Of a DNA stretch of 47,373 nucleotides, positions 21,517 to 29,858 are shown piece by piece (within the stretch, counting starts at the first letter, position 1; every line of letters starts with the position of its first letter). The translations under genes and the position numbers were made by a program. This stretch comes from an uncultured Oceanospirillaceae bacterium (GTDB lineage: Bacteria > Pseudomonadota > Gammaproteobacteria > Pseudomonadales > Oceanobacteraceae). The stretch spans positions 1 through 47,373 of the forward strand of contig CALJVD010000211.1 in assembly GCA_937974825.1 (NCBI GenBank). Reading direction: 5' to 3'. Below the pieces are notes generated by a model. The model ran no database searches, was not told the DNA's origin, and saw nothing but the letters and a program-made list of their open reading frames with translations.

Positions 21517-22272
21517 TTAGCCCCCCGTTCTCTTTGGTAAGTAGTGAAGGGGGTCGACCGGCTTACCATTTTGCCTAATCTCAAAATGGAGCATTACCTT
21601 GTCTGTTCCTGTCGATCCTATTTCAGCAATTTTCTGGCCAACGCTAACTTTTTCTTGTTCGCTCACCAAAATCCGGCTGGCATGAGCATACGCACTTAAA
21701 TACGTATCGTTATGTTTTACTATAACCAGGTTGCCATATCCACGAAGCCCCTGCCCCGCATATACAACCGTGCCATCCGTTGCTGCAAAAATAGAATCCC
21801 CCATAGAACCAGCAATATCAATCCCCTTATTGACTGGTGCAGTGGCTGAATATTCGGAAATCAAACGACCGTTTGCCGGCCATTTCCATCGCGGTTCTGA
21901 GTTATCAGTCTCAGATGGTGGCGTATAACTAGGTGTAACATAAGTTGAGTTTTGTGCAGTAGATGTGGTTTCCTTTGTGCGCGATGGTGGTACATAAGGC
22001 TGAGAGTTTCTCTGCCCATCCACTCTAATTTCTTGTCCTGGGTAAATCGTATAAGGTGAGCCGATATGGTTTAAGCTTGCCAACTCTTTGTAGTCTAAAC
22101 CGTATGTCCAAGCGATCGCGTAGAGCGTTTCACCACGCTTTACATGATGAATTCCAGAGGCCGGAACTCTTTCGCTGAACTTTTTCTCAACAGAAACAAA
22201 GTTTGCTCCAGAAATACATCCAGAAAGAATAAGAGCCACAACACCTACAAAAGCAGCGCTGATTAATTTCAT
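21517..22272 (-). CDS. nlpD: LysM/M23 lipoprotein NlpD
   Basis: NlpD is an envelope lipoprotein that activates the amidase AmiC during daughter-cell separation. Starting at the ATG at 22272 (GGTG 6 nt upstream) gives 251 residues. The lipobox LSGC has Cys19, a LysM domain spans about 42-84 (HVKRGETLYAIAW), then a Ser/Thr/Pro linker and a C-terminal M23 (LytM) domain. The M23 metal ligands are incomplete: the first His position reads Asn-Lys-Gly-Ile-Asp, as in other NlpD proteins that activate rather than cut. It lies directly upstream of rpoS. Confidence 0.95.
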   Translation of the reverse strand: MKLISAAFVGVVALILSGCISGANFVSVEKKFSERVPASGIHHVKRGETLYAIAWTYGLDYKELASLNHIGSPYTIYPGQEIRVDGQRNSQPYVPPSRTKETTSTAQNSTYVTPSYTPPSETDNSEPRWKWPANGRLISEYSATAPVNKGIDIAGSMGDSIFAATDGTVVYAGQGLRGYGNLVIVKHNDTYLSAYAHASRILVSEQEKVSVGQKIAEIGSTGTDKVMLHFEIRQNGKPVDPLHYLPKRTGG

Positions 22273-22370
22273 CGAATACACCAATTTTTATTTTTGAAAC
22301 ACTGCTTCATTGTTTAATTTTTTGGTTAACTATCGAACAGACTAAATACATATTAACTATCAGAAACATA

Positions 22371-22402
22371 TTATCGATAAATAAATATCATTAATAATAT
22401 TT
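22371..22402. promoter_or_regulatory. AT-rich palindromes upstream of nlpD
   Basis: TTATCGATAA (22371-22380) is a perfect palindrome. AAATATCATTAATAATATTT (22383-22402) is a 20-bp palindrome with a single mismatched pair. They lie 99-130 bp upstream of the nlpD start, in the 202-bp gap to the DUF368 gene. They could be binding sites for a regulator of nlpD-rpoS, but no known consensus was matched. Confidence 0.35.
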
Positions 22403-22474
22403 TGATTTTTGATAATTATGTGATTTTCAAACCATTTCTTATAGGTCTAATACGAACCACCTGACTATTTACTT

Positions 22475-23386
22475 CTACTTATCTGCCTTACCTGACAATT
22501 TACTCATACCAATTTCTATCGCTAAAACCAGTGCAAACCCGATACATGCCAAGATAACTGCGTAGATTAGATCAGCATTAAACGCGGGCAGTATATTATC
22601 TTCTAATAGTGGTACAACCTGACCTTTACTATTCACTCGCGTTAGTACGGCTTCTTTCCAAGGCCAAATTTTAAATAGCGAGCCTAGCATAATACCGGTT
22701 AAAAAGGCTTGCATAGAATATGTAAAGCGATGCAATAACCAGCTTAAAAACCGAGTAATTGTTAATAAACCAATCCCCATACCTAGTGCAAAATACATTA
22801 GCGTATCTAAATGTAGTCCGTTAATTGCCATAAGAATCGGTTGATACAGCCCTAATATAACCAGGACAAAACTGCCTGAAATACCTGGCATCAACATAGC
22901 ACTAATGGCAACGGCACCACCTATGATTAGCGATATAGGTGTGACCGGCATACTGACAGGGGCACTGGTAAAGAGCGCAATCATCAAACCTATACCCAAC
23001 AACAATAATGCCACTCGGTTTGCATTCCACTTAGGGATATCTTTAGCCACATACCAACTGGCCGCAATAATAAGCCCGAAGAAAAAAGACCAACAAAGCA
23101 CGGGGTAGTTTTCTAAGACGAACTGAATAATCCTAGATAGACTCACTATTGCCAAGCCCATACCGACCACTAATGTTAATAGAAAATTACCATTAATAGC
23201 CTGCCAAAACGCTGTCAAGCCTTTGGTACGCAGCACCTTTAATGCTTGCAGGTTAACGCTTTTAATGGAGTCGAGTAATTCAGTGTAGATACCTGTTACA
23301 AAGGCAATGGTGCCGGCCGATACACCAGGGATAAGCTCTACTGCTCCCATTAAAAATCCTTTTAACATCAACAATAAGCGTGGCAT
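22475..23386 (-). CDS. DUF368 membrane protein, PopT-type undecaprenyl phosphate translocase
   Basis: This is an integral membrane protein of 303 residues with about eight or nine hydrophobic segments. The N-terminus MLKGFLMGAVELIPGVSAGT is the DUF368 signature, and a second related segment MLMPGISGSFVLVILG lies in the middle, reflecting an internal repeat. DUF368 proteins (PopT) have been shown in other bacteria to return the lipid carrier undecaprenyl phosphate across the inner membrane; assigning that role here is by family. The ATG at 23386 has GAG 8 nt upstream. It lies between pcm and nlpD, which is not its usual position in enterics or Pseudomonas. Confidence 0.88.
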   Translation of the reverse strand: MPRLLLMLKGFLMGAVELIPGVSAGTIAFVTGIYTELLDSIKSVNLQALKVLRTKGLTAFWQAINGNFLLTLVVGMGLAIVSLSRIIQFVLENYPVLCWSFFFGLIIAASWYVAKDIPKWNANRVALLLLGIGLMIALFTSAPVSMPVTPISLIIGGAVAISAMLMPGISGSFVLVILGLYQPILMAINGLHLDTLMYFALGMGIGLLTITRFLSWLLHRFTYSMQAFLTGIMLGSLFKIWPWKEAVLTRVNSKGQVVPLLEDNILPAFNADLIYAVILACIGFALVLAIEIGMSKLSGKADK

Positions 23387-23412
23387 CAATTAATCTCTTT
23401 AGTTAGTACTTG

Positions 23413-24045
23413 CTAGCGCTGTACGCCTGATAAAAAAGGAACAAAAAACACATCTTCGAGCGTTTCTTCGTTAAAGGTGTCGCCATCGCGAGTGACGAGT
23501 ATCAGCTGTTGTTTTTGCAGACCAATAGGCATAATCAATCGACCACCATCAGCCAACTGTTGCTTAAGGGCATCTGGCACAGTGGCTGAAGCCGCTGCTG
23601 CAATTATTGCATCATAAGGGCCAAACTCAGGCCAACCCCAGTTACCGTCGGCTAACTTAGTTTGTACATTACGATATTTAAGTTCTTGCAAGCGCTGTCT
23701 TGCTTTGGTGTACAGCGGTTCGATACGCTCTACGCTATACAGCATTTTAACCAAAGGGCTGAGTACTGCACTCTGATAACCCGAGCCCATACCTATTTCT
23801 AAGACCTTATTTAAAGGTCCATTTTCAAGCAATATTTCTGTCATACGAGCGACAGTAAACGGCTGGCTAATAGTCTGACCATGACCAATAGGTAAGGCTG
23901 AATCTTCGTACGCACGATGCGCTAAAGCTTCGTCGATAAACAAATGACGAGGAGTTTGCGCTATTACGTCTAGTACTGCTTCATTTTTAATGCCATTTTC
24001 ACGTAAGCGTTCAACTAACCTGTTACGCGTACGTTGGGAGGTCAT
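23413..24045 (-). CDS. pcm: Protein-L-isoaspartate O-methyltransferase
   Basis: Pcm methylates isoaspartyl residues in aged proteins using S-adenosylmethionine, starting their repair. From the ATG at 24045 (AAGG 7 nt upstream) the product is 210 residues and aligns by eye with the start of E. coli Pcm; an ATG 33 nt earlier has poor spacing. Motifs are the catalytic-region GQTISQPFTVARMTE and the SAM-binding VLEIGMGSGYQSAVL. It is downstream of truD on the same strand. surE, which normally lies between these two, is absent. Confidence 0.95.
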   Translation of the reverse strand: MTSQRTRNRLVERLRENGIKNEAVLDVIAQTPRHLFIDEALAHRAYEDSALPIGHGQTISQPFTVARMTEILLENGPLNKVLEIGMGSGYQSAVLSPLVKMLYSVERIEPLYTKARQRLQELKYRNVQTKLADGNWGWPEFGPYDAIIAAAASATVPDALKQQLADGGRLIMPIGLQKQQLILVTRDGDTFNEETLEDVFFVPFLSGVQR

Positions 24046-24101
24046 TCCCACGCCTTGATATTGTTCTTCCACCAACATTTCCCCAAAGCAATTTCTTTTA
24101 A

Positions 24102-25085
24102 TTAATTACGAACTTCTATTACATCCATTAATTCTTGCAAAACGGAGGTTGCGTATTGACCAGCAGGTAATGCAAAGCTCAATAACAAATGTTCTTCATC
24201 ATCTGAGGTTTCCCACTGCCAGTTTAAGTGTTCGGGGGTAGATACTAGCGCTCTACGCTCTTGCTTTAAACCTGCATGTTCCAGTCCATCTGCTAAAGTT
24301 GCGTACTTGTCGATTATGGCTTGCTCTATGGCTAACGCATTAGCAGTTGTTGCCGAGCGCCCTCTTCCCCATAACGGACCTGTGACAGCGTTATATTCAT
24401 TTAGCTGATCGCCTTCCACCACTTGCCCCCAGAGGCCTTGATTTATACGTGCAGCTAAGACTTCATTGAATAACAAAGAACGAATGGCAGACAGATAAAT
24501 ACTCTTCTTATTACGCTGTTTAACACGTATTTCTCCGGCCAGCATGGCACGACCAGATTCTATATTATTTCCGTCATGACCAAAGCGTTGTTCACCAAAG
24601 TAGTTGGGGACACCCAGTGCTTTCACTTGCTCTAAATTAGCTTCAATCAGGCTTTTGTCACCTTGAATGTTACGCAAACGTATTTCAAAGTGATTACCAA
24701 GCAAGTCACCACGACGTATTTTTTTATTGCTGCGCGTCTGTGTAATAACAACCATCTCATCATCATTGAGTTGACTAAAGTCGGGAGCAGCCACTCGCGG
24801 CAAATAAATACTGAACCATTGACGACTGATAGAGTGACGGTCTTTCATGCCGGCATAGCCAACATCCATCTCTTTTACCTGTGCCAACTCTGCTAAACGC
24901 TTAGCGATCCAAGCCGTATTAGCACCGTTTTTTTCAATATACAGCCAAATATGCTCGTCTGTTTCTTCAGCAGTGGGCATCGCTAGGGGGATTTCAGTAA
25001 CCTTAAAGTCTTGGTTATATTGCTTTAACACCCCTGTCGCTAAGGTTTTAGGGTATGCGTTTGGCCAATCGGGTAAGTGAGTCAT
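24102..25085 (-). CDS. truD: tRNA pseudouridine(13) synthase TruD
   Basis: TruD makes pseudouridine at position 13 of tRNA-Glu. The 327-residue protein has the family motif GYAGMKDRHSISRQWFSIYL, with the catalytic Asp inside KDR, and NYFGEQRFGHDGNN. The start codon overlaps the ispF stop (TAATG), showing translational coupling within the ispD-ispF-truD cluster. Length is slightly below the E. coli protein (349) but complete. Confidence 0.96.
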   Translation of the reverse strand: MTHLPDWPNAYPKTLATGVLKQYNQDFKVTEIPLAMPTAEETDEHIWLYIEKNGANTAWIAKRLAELAQVKEMDVGYAGMKDRHSISRQWFSIYLPRVAAPDFSQLNDDEMVVITQTRSNKKIRRGDLLGNHFEIRLRNIQGDKSLIEANLEQVKALGVPNYFGEQRFGHDGNNIESGRAMLAGEIRVKQRNKKSIYLSAIRSLLFNEVLAARINQGLWGQVVEGDQLNEYNAVTGPLWGRGRSATTANALAIEQAIIDKYATLADGLEHAGLKQERRALVSTPEHLNWQWETSDDEEHLLLSFALPAGQYATSVLQELMDVIEVRN

Positions 25086-25558
25086 TAAATTTTTTCCAAT
25101 AGAGCCACTGCTGCTACGGCAATACCTTCTTTACGCCCAACAAAGCCTAGCTTTTCTGTAGTGGTCGCTTTCACGTTTACATCATCTAAGTGAACTTGTA
25201 AGTCAGCCGCAATGTTTTCTCGCATGGCACTAATGTGGGGTGCCATTTTAGGTGCCTGAGCCATTATGGTTAAATCGACATTACCCACTTGATAGCCTTT
25301 ATCTTTAATTAATTGAAGGGCATCACGTAATAGTACACGGCTGTCTGCGCCTTTATAGGCATCATCTGTATCAGGAAAATGTTGCCCTATATCGCCTAAG
25401 GCAGCCGCTCCTAATAATGCATCGGTTAATGCATGCAGTGCCACATCACCATCTGAATGAGCTTTAAGCCCTTGGTGATATGGGATTTTCACACCACCAA
25501 TGGTTATTTCAGTGCCTTCACCGAAAGCATGTACATCAAAGCCGTGACCAATACGCAT
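25085..25558 (-). CDS. ispF: 2-C-methyl-D-erythritol 2,4-cyclodiphosphate synthase
   Basis: This is the fifth enzyme of the non-mevalonate isoprenoid pathway. The 157-residue protein begins MRIGHGFDVHAF, where DVH holds the zinc ligands. It contains HSDGDVALHALTDALLGA and a C-terminal ATTTEKLGFVGRKEGIA, all canonical. It lies 10 bp after ispD and overlaps truD by one base, so the three are an operon. Confidence 0.98.
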   Translation of the reverse strand: MRIGHGFDVHAFGEGTEITIGGVKIPYHQGLKAHSDGDVALHALTDALLGAAALGDIGQHFPDTDDAYKGADSRVLLRDALQLIKDKGYQVGNVDLTIMAQAPKMAPHISAMRENIAADLQVHLDDVNVKATTTEKLGFVGRKEGIAVAAVALLEKI

Positions 25559-25568
25559 TTGCTAACCT

Positions 25569-26285
25569 TTAATTATCTGTATGTGTAAGAAAAAACTCTG
25601 CCAGTGCTAAATCTTCAGGGCGTGTTACCTTAATGTTATCGGCGCGTCCTTCAATTAGCAGAGGGTGATAACCACAATGTTCCATTGCTGAGGCTTCATC
25701 AGTCACCTCAAGGTTTTCTTGTAAACATTTCTCTAGTGCGCCAAGCAAGTCTTGATAGCGAAATACTTGTGGTGTTAGAGCGTGCCAAAGCTGCGCACGC
25801 TCAACACTGTGATCAACGGTAGAGTCAGCACCCACCAACTTGCCACGCTTCATAGTGTCGCGCACAGGTGTCGCTAGTAATGCACCATGAGTACGAACAA
25901 GATCAGTATGTAAACTACTGCATAATTTATCTAAATCGCTGTGCTGCAAACAGGGTCGGGCAATATCATGCACCAACACCCAGTCATCCGGTTGTGCTTG
26001 ATCTTGTATGGCCTGCAATCCATTCAGTACAGAATAACAACGCTCTTTACCGCCTTCAGCCCTAATAATACGCTCGTCCGAATAAAATAGGCTGTCTTGC
26101 CAGTAATCATCATCGTTAGATAATACCAACACTAACTGCTCAAATTTAGGGTAGGAAAGTAGCGTATTAAGTGTGTGGTCCATCAGAAACCGACCACCTA
26201 AAGATAGGTATTGTTTTGGGCGACCTGCTTGCATACGACTGCCGATACCGGCGGCTGGCATAATTGGCCAGATTTTCACATTCAT
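25569..26285 (-). CDS. ispD: 2-C-methyl-D-erythritol 4-phosphate cytidylyltransferase
   Basis: IspD joins CTP to methylerythritol phosphate. The 238-residue protein has the nucleotide-binding PAAGIGSRMQAGRPKQYL near the N-terminus, followed by GGKERCYSVLNGL and VHDIARPCL, and ends with IKVTRPEDLALAE. It overlaps the end of ftsB by 4 bp. Some genomes fuse ispD and ispF; here they are separate. Confidence 0.97.
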   Translation of the reverse strand: MNVKIWPIMPAAGIGSRMQAGRPKQYLSLGGRFLMDHTLNTLLSYPKFEQLVLVLSNDDDYWQDSLFYSDERIIRAEGGKERCYSVLNGLQAIQDQAQPDDWVLVHDIARPCLQHSDLDKLCSSLHTDLVRTHGALLATPVRDTMKRGKLVGADSTVDHSVERAQLWHALTPQVFRYQDLLGALEKCLQENLEVTDEASAMEHCGYHPLLIEGRADNIKVTRPEDLALAEFFLTHTDN

Positions 26286-26584
26286 GGCGTTTCAGGATCT
26301 GCGAATAAGATAAAACTTTCACCTTCTCGAATAAGTCCAAGCTCTTCACGCGCACGCTCTTCGAGTAAATCGGTGCCTTGACGTAGCTCAGTCACTTCGG
26401 CGAGTAACTTGTTATTTTCGCCTTGATGGAAGTTGTTTTCGCTTTGTATTTGTTCAATCTTTTTAGATAAAGCTTTACTGGCCACAATACCAGAATCATC
26501 AAACCAGAGTCGGTACTGCACAATCAGTAACAGCAACAATGGAATAAGAATTCCTATTTGTTTTAGCGGTTGTAAAAGCTTCAT
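26282..26584 (-). CDS. ftsB: Cell division protein FtsB
   Basis: FtsB is a bitopic inner-membrane protein that joins FtsL and FtsQ in the divisome. The 100-residue protein has a short cytoplasmic start, one membrane helix (about residues 9-23) and a periplasmic coiled coil (KKIEQIQSENNFHQGENNKL). The C-terminal EERAREELGLIREGE segment is typical of FtsB. The ftsB-ispD order is conserved across gammaproteobacteria. Confidence 0.96.
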   Translation of the reverse strand: MKLLQPLKQIGILIPLLLLLIVQYRLWFDDSGIVASKALSKKIEQIQSENNFHQGENNKLLAEVTELRQGTDLLEERAREELGLIREGESFILFADPETP

Positions 26585-26601
26585 ATTTAAACCTATTCAA
26601 T

Positions 26602-26627
26602 AAAAAACGGGCATAAAGCCCGTTTTT
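26602..26627 (-). terminator. Rho-independent terminator after eno
   Basis: The perfect 10-bp stem AAAAACGGGC/GCCCGTTTTT has a 5-nt loop ATAAA and flanking A/T tracts, so it can work both ways. It lies 50 bp past the eno stop and just 18 bp before the ftsB start, so ftsB must be read from its own promoter or by read-through. Confidence 0.92.
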
Positions 26628-26676
26628 AGTGACTATTAGCAACCCTTTTATAAGTCGCTATAGCATACATTACAGG

Positions 26677-27969
26677 CTATTGGCCTTTAATTTCGCTTAA
26701 GCCATTGTACGGTGCTTTACTACCAAGTTGCTCTTCAATGCGTAGCAAACGGTTATACTTTGCCACACGATCCGAACGACATAAAGAACCTGTTTTAATT
26801 TGACCAGCTGCTGTACCTACTGCTAAGTCTGCAATAGTGCTGTCTTCTGTTTCACCTGAGCGGTGAGAGATTACCGCTGTGTAGCCGGCATCTTTTGCCA
26901 TTTTGATAGCATCTAAGGTTTCGCTCAGTGTACCAATTTGGTTGAATTTAATAAGAATTGAGTTAGCGATACCTTTCTCAATACCTTCTTTTAAGATCTT
27001 AGTGTTGGTTACAAATAGGTCATCACCTACTAGCTGAACTTTCTCACCTAGTTTTTCAGTTTGGTAAGCCCAGCCCGCCCAGTCAGACTCATCTTGACCG
27101 TCTTCGATAGATACAATTGGGTATTCTTCACATAGGTTAGCTAAGTAGTCAGAGAATTCTTCTGCAGTGAATACTTTGCCTTCCCCTGTTAGATCGTACT
27201 TACCATCTTTGTAGAACTCAGAGGCTGCACAGTCTAATGCTAGAGTAACGTCTTTACCTAGGGTATAACCGGCGTTTGCTACTGCAGTTTTAATGGCTGC
27301 TAGCGCATCAGCGTTAGACGCTAAGTTAGGAGCAAAACCACCTTCATCACCCACTGCTGTATTTAAGCCTTGTGCGCTTAAAACTGATTTTAAGTTATGG
27401 AAAATTTCTGTACCGGCACGTAGTGCTTCTGCGAAAGTAGGAGCGCCTACTGGCTGAACCATAAACTCTTGAATATCAACGTTGTTGTCTGCGTGCTCAC
27501 CACCGTTAATAATGTTCATCATTGGAACAGGCATAGAGTAAACACCTGGAGTGCCATTGATGTCGGCAATGTGTTCGTACAGCTCAACACCTTTTGCTTG
27601 AGAAGCTGCTTTAGCCGCTGCTAGTGATACAGCTAAAATTGCGTTAGCGCCGAGCTTAGACTTGTTTTCAGTACCGTCTAATTCAAGCATTTTGTTGTCT
27701 AGGGCACGTTGGTCTGTTGCATCCATGCCTAATAGAGCAGCTTTAATGTCATTGTTAACATTGGCAACGGCTTTTAGTACACCTTTACCCATGTAACGGC
27801 TTTTGTCACCATCACGAAGCTCTAACGCTTCACGGCTACCAGTAGAAGCGCCACTGGGTGCACAAGCAGTACCAAAGAAACCACCTTCTAATAGAACGTC
27901 TGCTTCAATGGTAGGGTTGCCACGTGAGTCCAATACTTCACGTGCTTTGACATCAATAATTTTAGCCAT
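26677..27969 (-). CDS. eno: Enolase
   Basis: Enolase interconverts 2-phosphoglycerate and phosphoenolpyruvate and is often an RNA degradosome component. The 430-residue protein starts at MAKIIDVKAREVLDSRGNPT; GGAG lies 8 nt upstream, and an in-frame start five codons earlier is unlikely. Motifs are GAPTFAEALRAG, VGDEGGFAPNL, a metal-binding SIEDG and the C-terminal signature LIKFNQIGTLSET followed by SHRSGETED. It directly follows pyrG and ends at a strong terminator. Confidence 0.99.
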   Translation of the reverse strand: MAKIIDVKAREVLDSRGNPTIEADVLLEGGFFGTACAPSGASTGSREALELRDGDKSRYMGKGVLKAVANVNNDIKAALLGMDATDQRALDNKMLELDGTENKSKLGANAILAVSLAAAKAASQAKGVELYEHIADINGTPGVYSMPVPMMNIINGGEHADNNVDIQEFMVQPVGAPTFAEALRAGTEIFHNLKSVLSAQGLNTAVGDEGGFAPNLASNADALAAIKTAVANAGYTLGKDVTLALDCAASEFYKDGKYDLTGEGKVFTAEEFSDYLANLCEEYPIVSIEDGQDESDWAGWAYQTEKLGEKVQLVGDDLFVTNTKILKEGIEKGIANSILIKFNQIGTLSETLDAIKMAKDAGYTAVISHRSGETEDSTIADLAVGTAAGQIKTGSLCRSDRVAKYNRLLRIEEQLGSKAPYNGLSEIKGQ

Positions 27970-28008
27970 TCGTTTGCTCTCCAACTAACAGGGCTTTAAG
28001 TTTTAAAA

Positions 28009-29646
28009 TTAACTGTTTTTACGGTTACCTTGGTGGTCAAAAGCAGCCCCTATAAAGGCACTGAACAAGCCATGACCATCACGGGGTGTCGAGGTGAATT
28101 CTGGGTGGAACTGACAAGCAACAAACCAAGGATGGTCAGCCACTTCAACGACTTCTACTAATTCACCATCCACCGAGCGGCCTGCAACGCGCAAGCCGGC
28201 TTTTTCTAATTCGGATACCAGTGAGCCATTCACCTCATAGCGATGACGGTGACGCTCTGTAATACGCTCACTGCCATAGGCTTTTGCTGCGTTCGAGTCG
28301 GGCTCAAGAATACATTCTTGTGCACCTAAACGCATAGTGCCGCCAATATCCGCATCTTCAGAACGTACTTCTTTTTTGCCGGAAGCATCTTGCCATTCTG
28401 TAATCAAACCAACCACAGGATGCTCTGTATCTTGGGTAAACTCTGTGGAGTTGGCGTCATCCCAACCTAATACATTACGTGCGTATTCGATAACAGCCAC
28501 TTGCATACCTAAGCAAATACCTAAGTAAGGCACTTTGTTTTCACGTGCGTATTGAACGGTACGAATTTTACCTTCCACACCACGATTACCAAATCCACCA
28601 GGTACGAGAATAGCATCAACGCCCGCAAGCATATCGGTGCCTTTACGCTCGATATCTTCCGCGTCAATATAAATGGTGTTCACTTTTGCACGGTGCTTAA
28701 TTCCCGCGTGGGTAATTGCTTCGATTAACGATTTGTACGCATCGAGCAATTCTATGTATTTGCCCACCATGGCAATGGTAATTTCACGCTCAGGATTTAA
28801 CTTAGCGTCAACCACTGAATCCCACTCAGTTAAGTCGGCTTCACTGCATGCAAGGTCGAATTTTTCAACGATTAGATCATCTAAGCCTGCTTCATGCAGC
28901 ATGCGTGGAATACGATAGATAGTGTCGGCGTCTTCTAATGGAATAACGGCACGCTCTTCTACGTTAGTAAACAAGGCAATTTTGCGTAGTGACGAAGTAT
29001 CAATACTGTGCTCAGAACGGCACAGTAGAATATCTGGTTGCAGCCCAATGCTGCGCATTTCTTTTACTGAGTGTTGTGTCGGTTTGGTTTTGATCTCACC
29101 TGCAGTGGCAATGTATGGCACTAAGGTTAGGTGTAAAGACAGAGCACGTTTTGAACCAAGCTCAACTTTTAGTTGGCGTACAGCTTCTAGAAACGGTTGC
29201 GATTCAATGTCACCCACTGTCCCGCCAATTTCAACTAAAGCGATATCATGGCCTTCTGCCCCTTCCAATACTCGACGTTTAATTTCATCGGTAATATGAG
29301 GAATAACCTGCACGGTGCCACCTAAGTAATCACCGCGGCGTTCTTTCGCTAATACATCGGTATAAACACGACCGGCAGAAAAGCTGTTACGACGGCTCAT
29401 GGTGGTGCGAATAAAACGTTCGTAGTGACCAAGGTCTAGGTCAGTTTCGGCGCCATCATTGGTTACGTAAACCTCACCATGCTGAAAAGGACTCATGGTA
29501 CCTGGGTCAACGTTAATGTAGGGATCTAACTTAAGCATGGTGACTTTTAAGCCACGCGCTTCAAGGATAGCAGCAAGAGAGGCGGCAGCGATGCCTTTGC
29601 CCAATGAGGAAACAACACCACCTGTTACGAAGATAAATCGCGTCAT
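28009..29646 (-). CDS. pyrG: CTP synthase
   Basis: PyrG aminates UTP to CTP. The 545-residue protein has the N-terminal synthetase domain (FVTGGVVSSLGKGIAAASLA) and a C-terminal class I glutamine amidotransferase domain with nucleophile motif YLGICLGMQ and a late HPEFTSTP. pyrG lies 39 bp upstream of eno. kdsA, which sits between them in Pseudomonas, is absent here, as in enterics. Confidence 0.99.
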   Translation of the reverse strand: MTRFIFVTGGVVSSLGKGIAAASLAAILEARGLKVTMLKLDPYINVDPGTMSPFQHGEVYVTNDGAETDLDLGHYERFIRTTMSRRNSFSAGRVYTDVLAKERRGDYLGGTVQVIPHITDEIKRRVLEGAEGHDIALVEIGGTVGDIESQPFLEAVRQLKVELGSKRALSLHLTLVPYIATAGEIKTKPTQHSVKEMRSIGLQPDILLCRSEHSIDTSSLRKIALFTNVEERAVIPLEDADTIYRIPRMLHEAGLDDLIVEKFDLACSEADLTEWDSVVDAKLNPEREITIAMVGKYIELLDAYKSLIEAITHAGIKHRAKVNTIYIDAEDIERKGTDMLAGVDAILVPGGFGNRGVEGKIRTVQYARENKVPYLGICLGMQVAVIEYARNVLGWDDANSTEFTQDTEHPVVGLITEWQDASGKKEVRSEDADIGGTMRLGAQECILEPDSNAAKAYGSERITERHRHRYEVNGSLVSELEKAGLRVAGRSVDGELVEVVEVADHPWFVACQFHPEFTSTPRDGHGLFSAFIGAAFDHQGNRKNS

Positions 29647-29858
29647 AAATAAACCGTGAAGAGTAAAAGAATAACAAACGTAAGGTGATTAACCTTCGTT
29701 TAAGATGGGAGAGCAGATTACCAGATTTTAGGGAATGGGTAAAATTAAAAGGCGTATTGTTTTATGAAATTTTACCTGCCTTTTTTAAACATCAGAGCTT
29801 AATTACTTTTACTAATAACAAAGCTCTGACTTCAATCTATAAGGGAATAATTAACGCT
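29647..29858. other. nif3-pyrG intergenic region with several hairpins
   Basis: Three inverted repeats are visible. AAACG-t-AAGGT / ACCTT-CGTTT (29676-29701) is a possible pyrG leader hairpin on the minus strand. AAAAGGC (about 29746-29752) could pair with GCCTTTT near 29780 and might terminate the Nif3-like gene on the minus strand. A perfect 9-bp pair is TCAGAGCTT (29792-29800) / AAGCTCTGA (29821-29829). A 70-codon plus-strand frame here is probably not a gene. Confidence 0.4.

Noticed and set aside
21517..22272. nlpD as an inactivated peptidase pseudogene
   Set aside because: The frame is intact and loss of M23 metal ligands is normal for NlpD, which activates an amidase.
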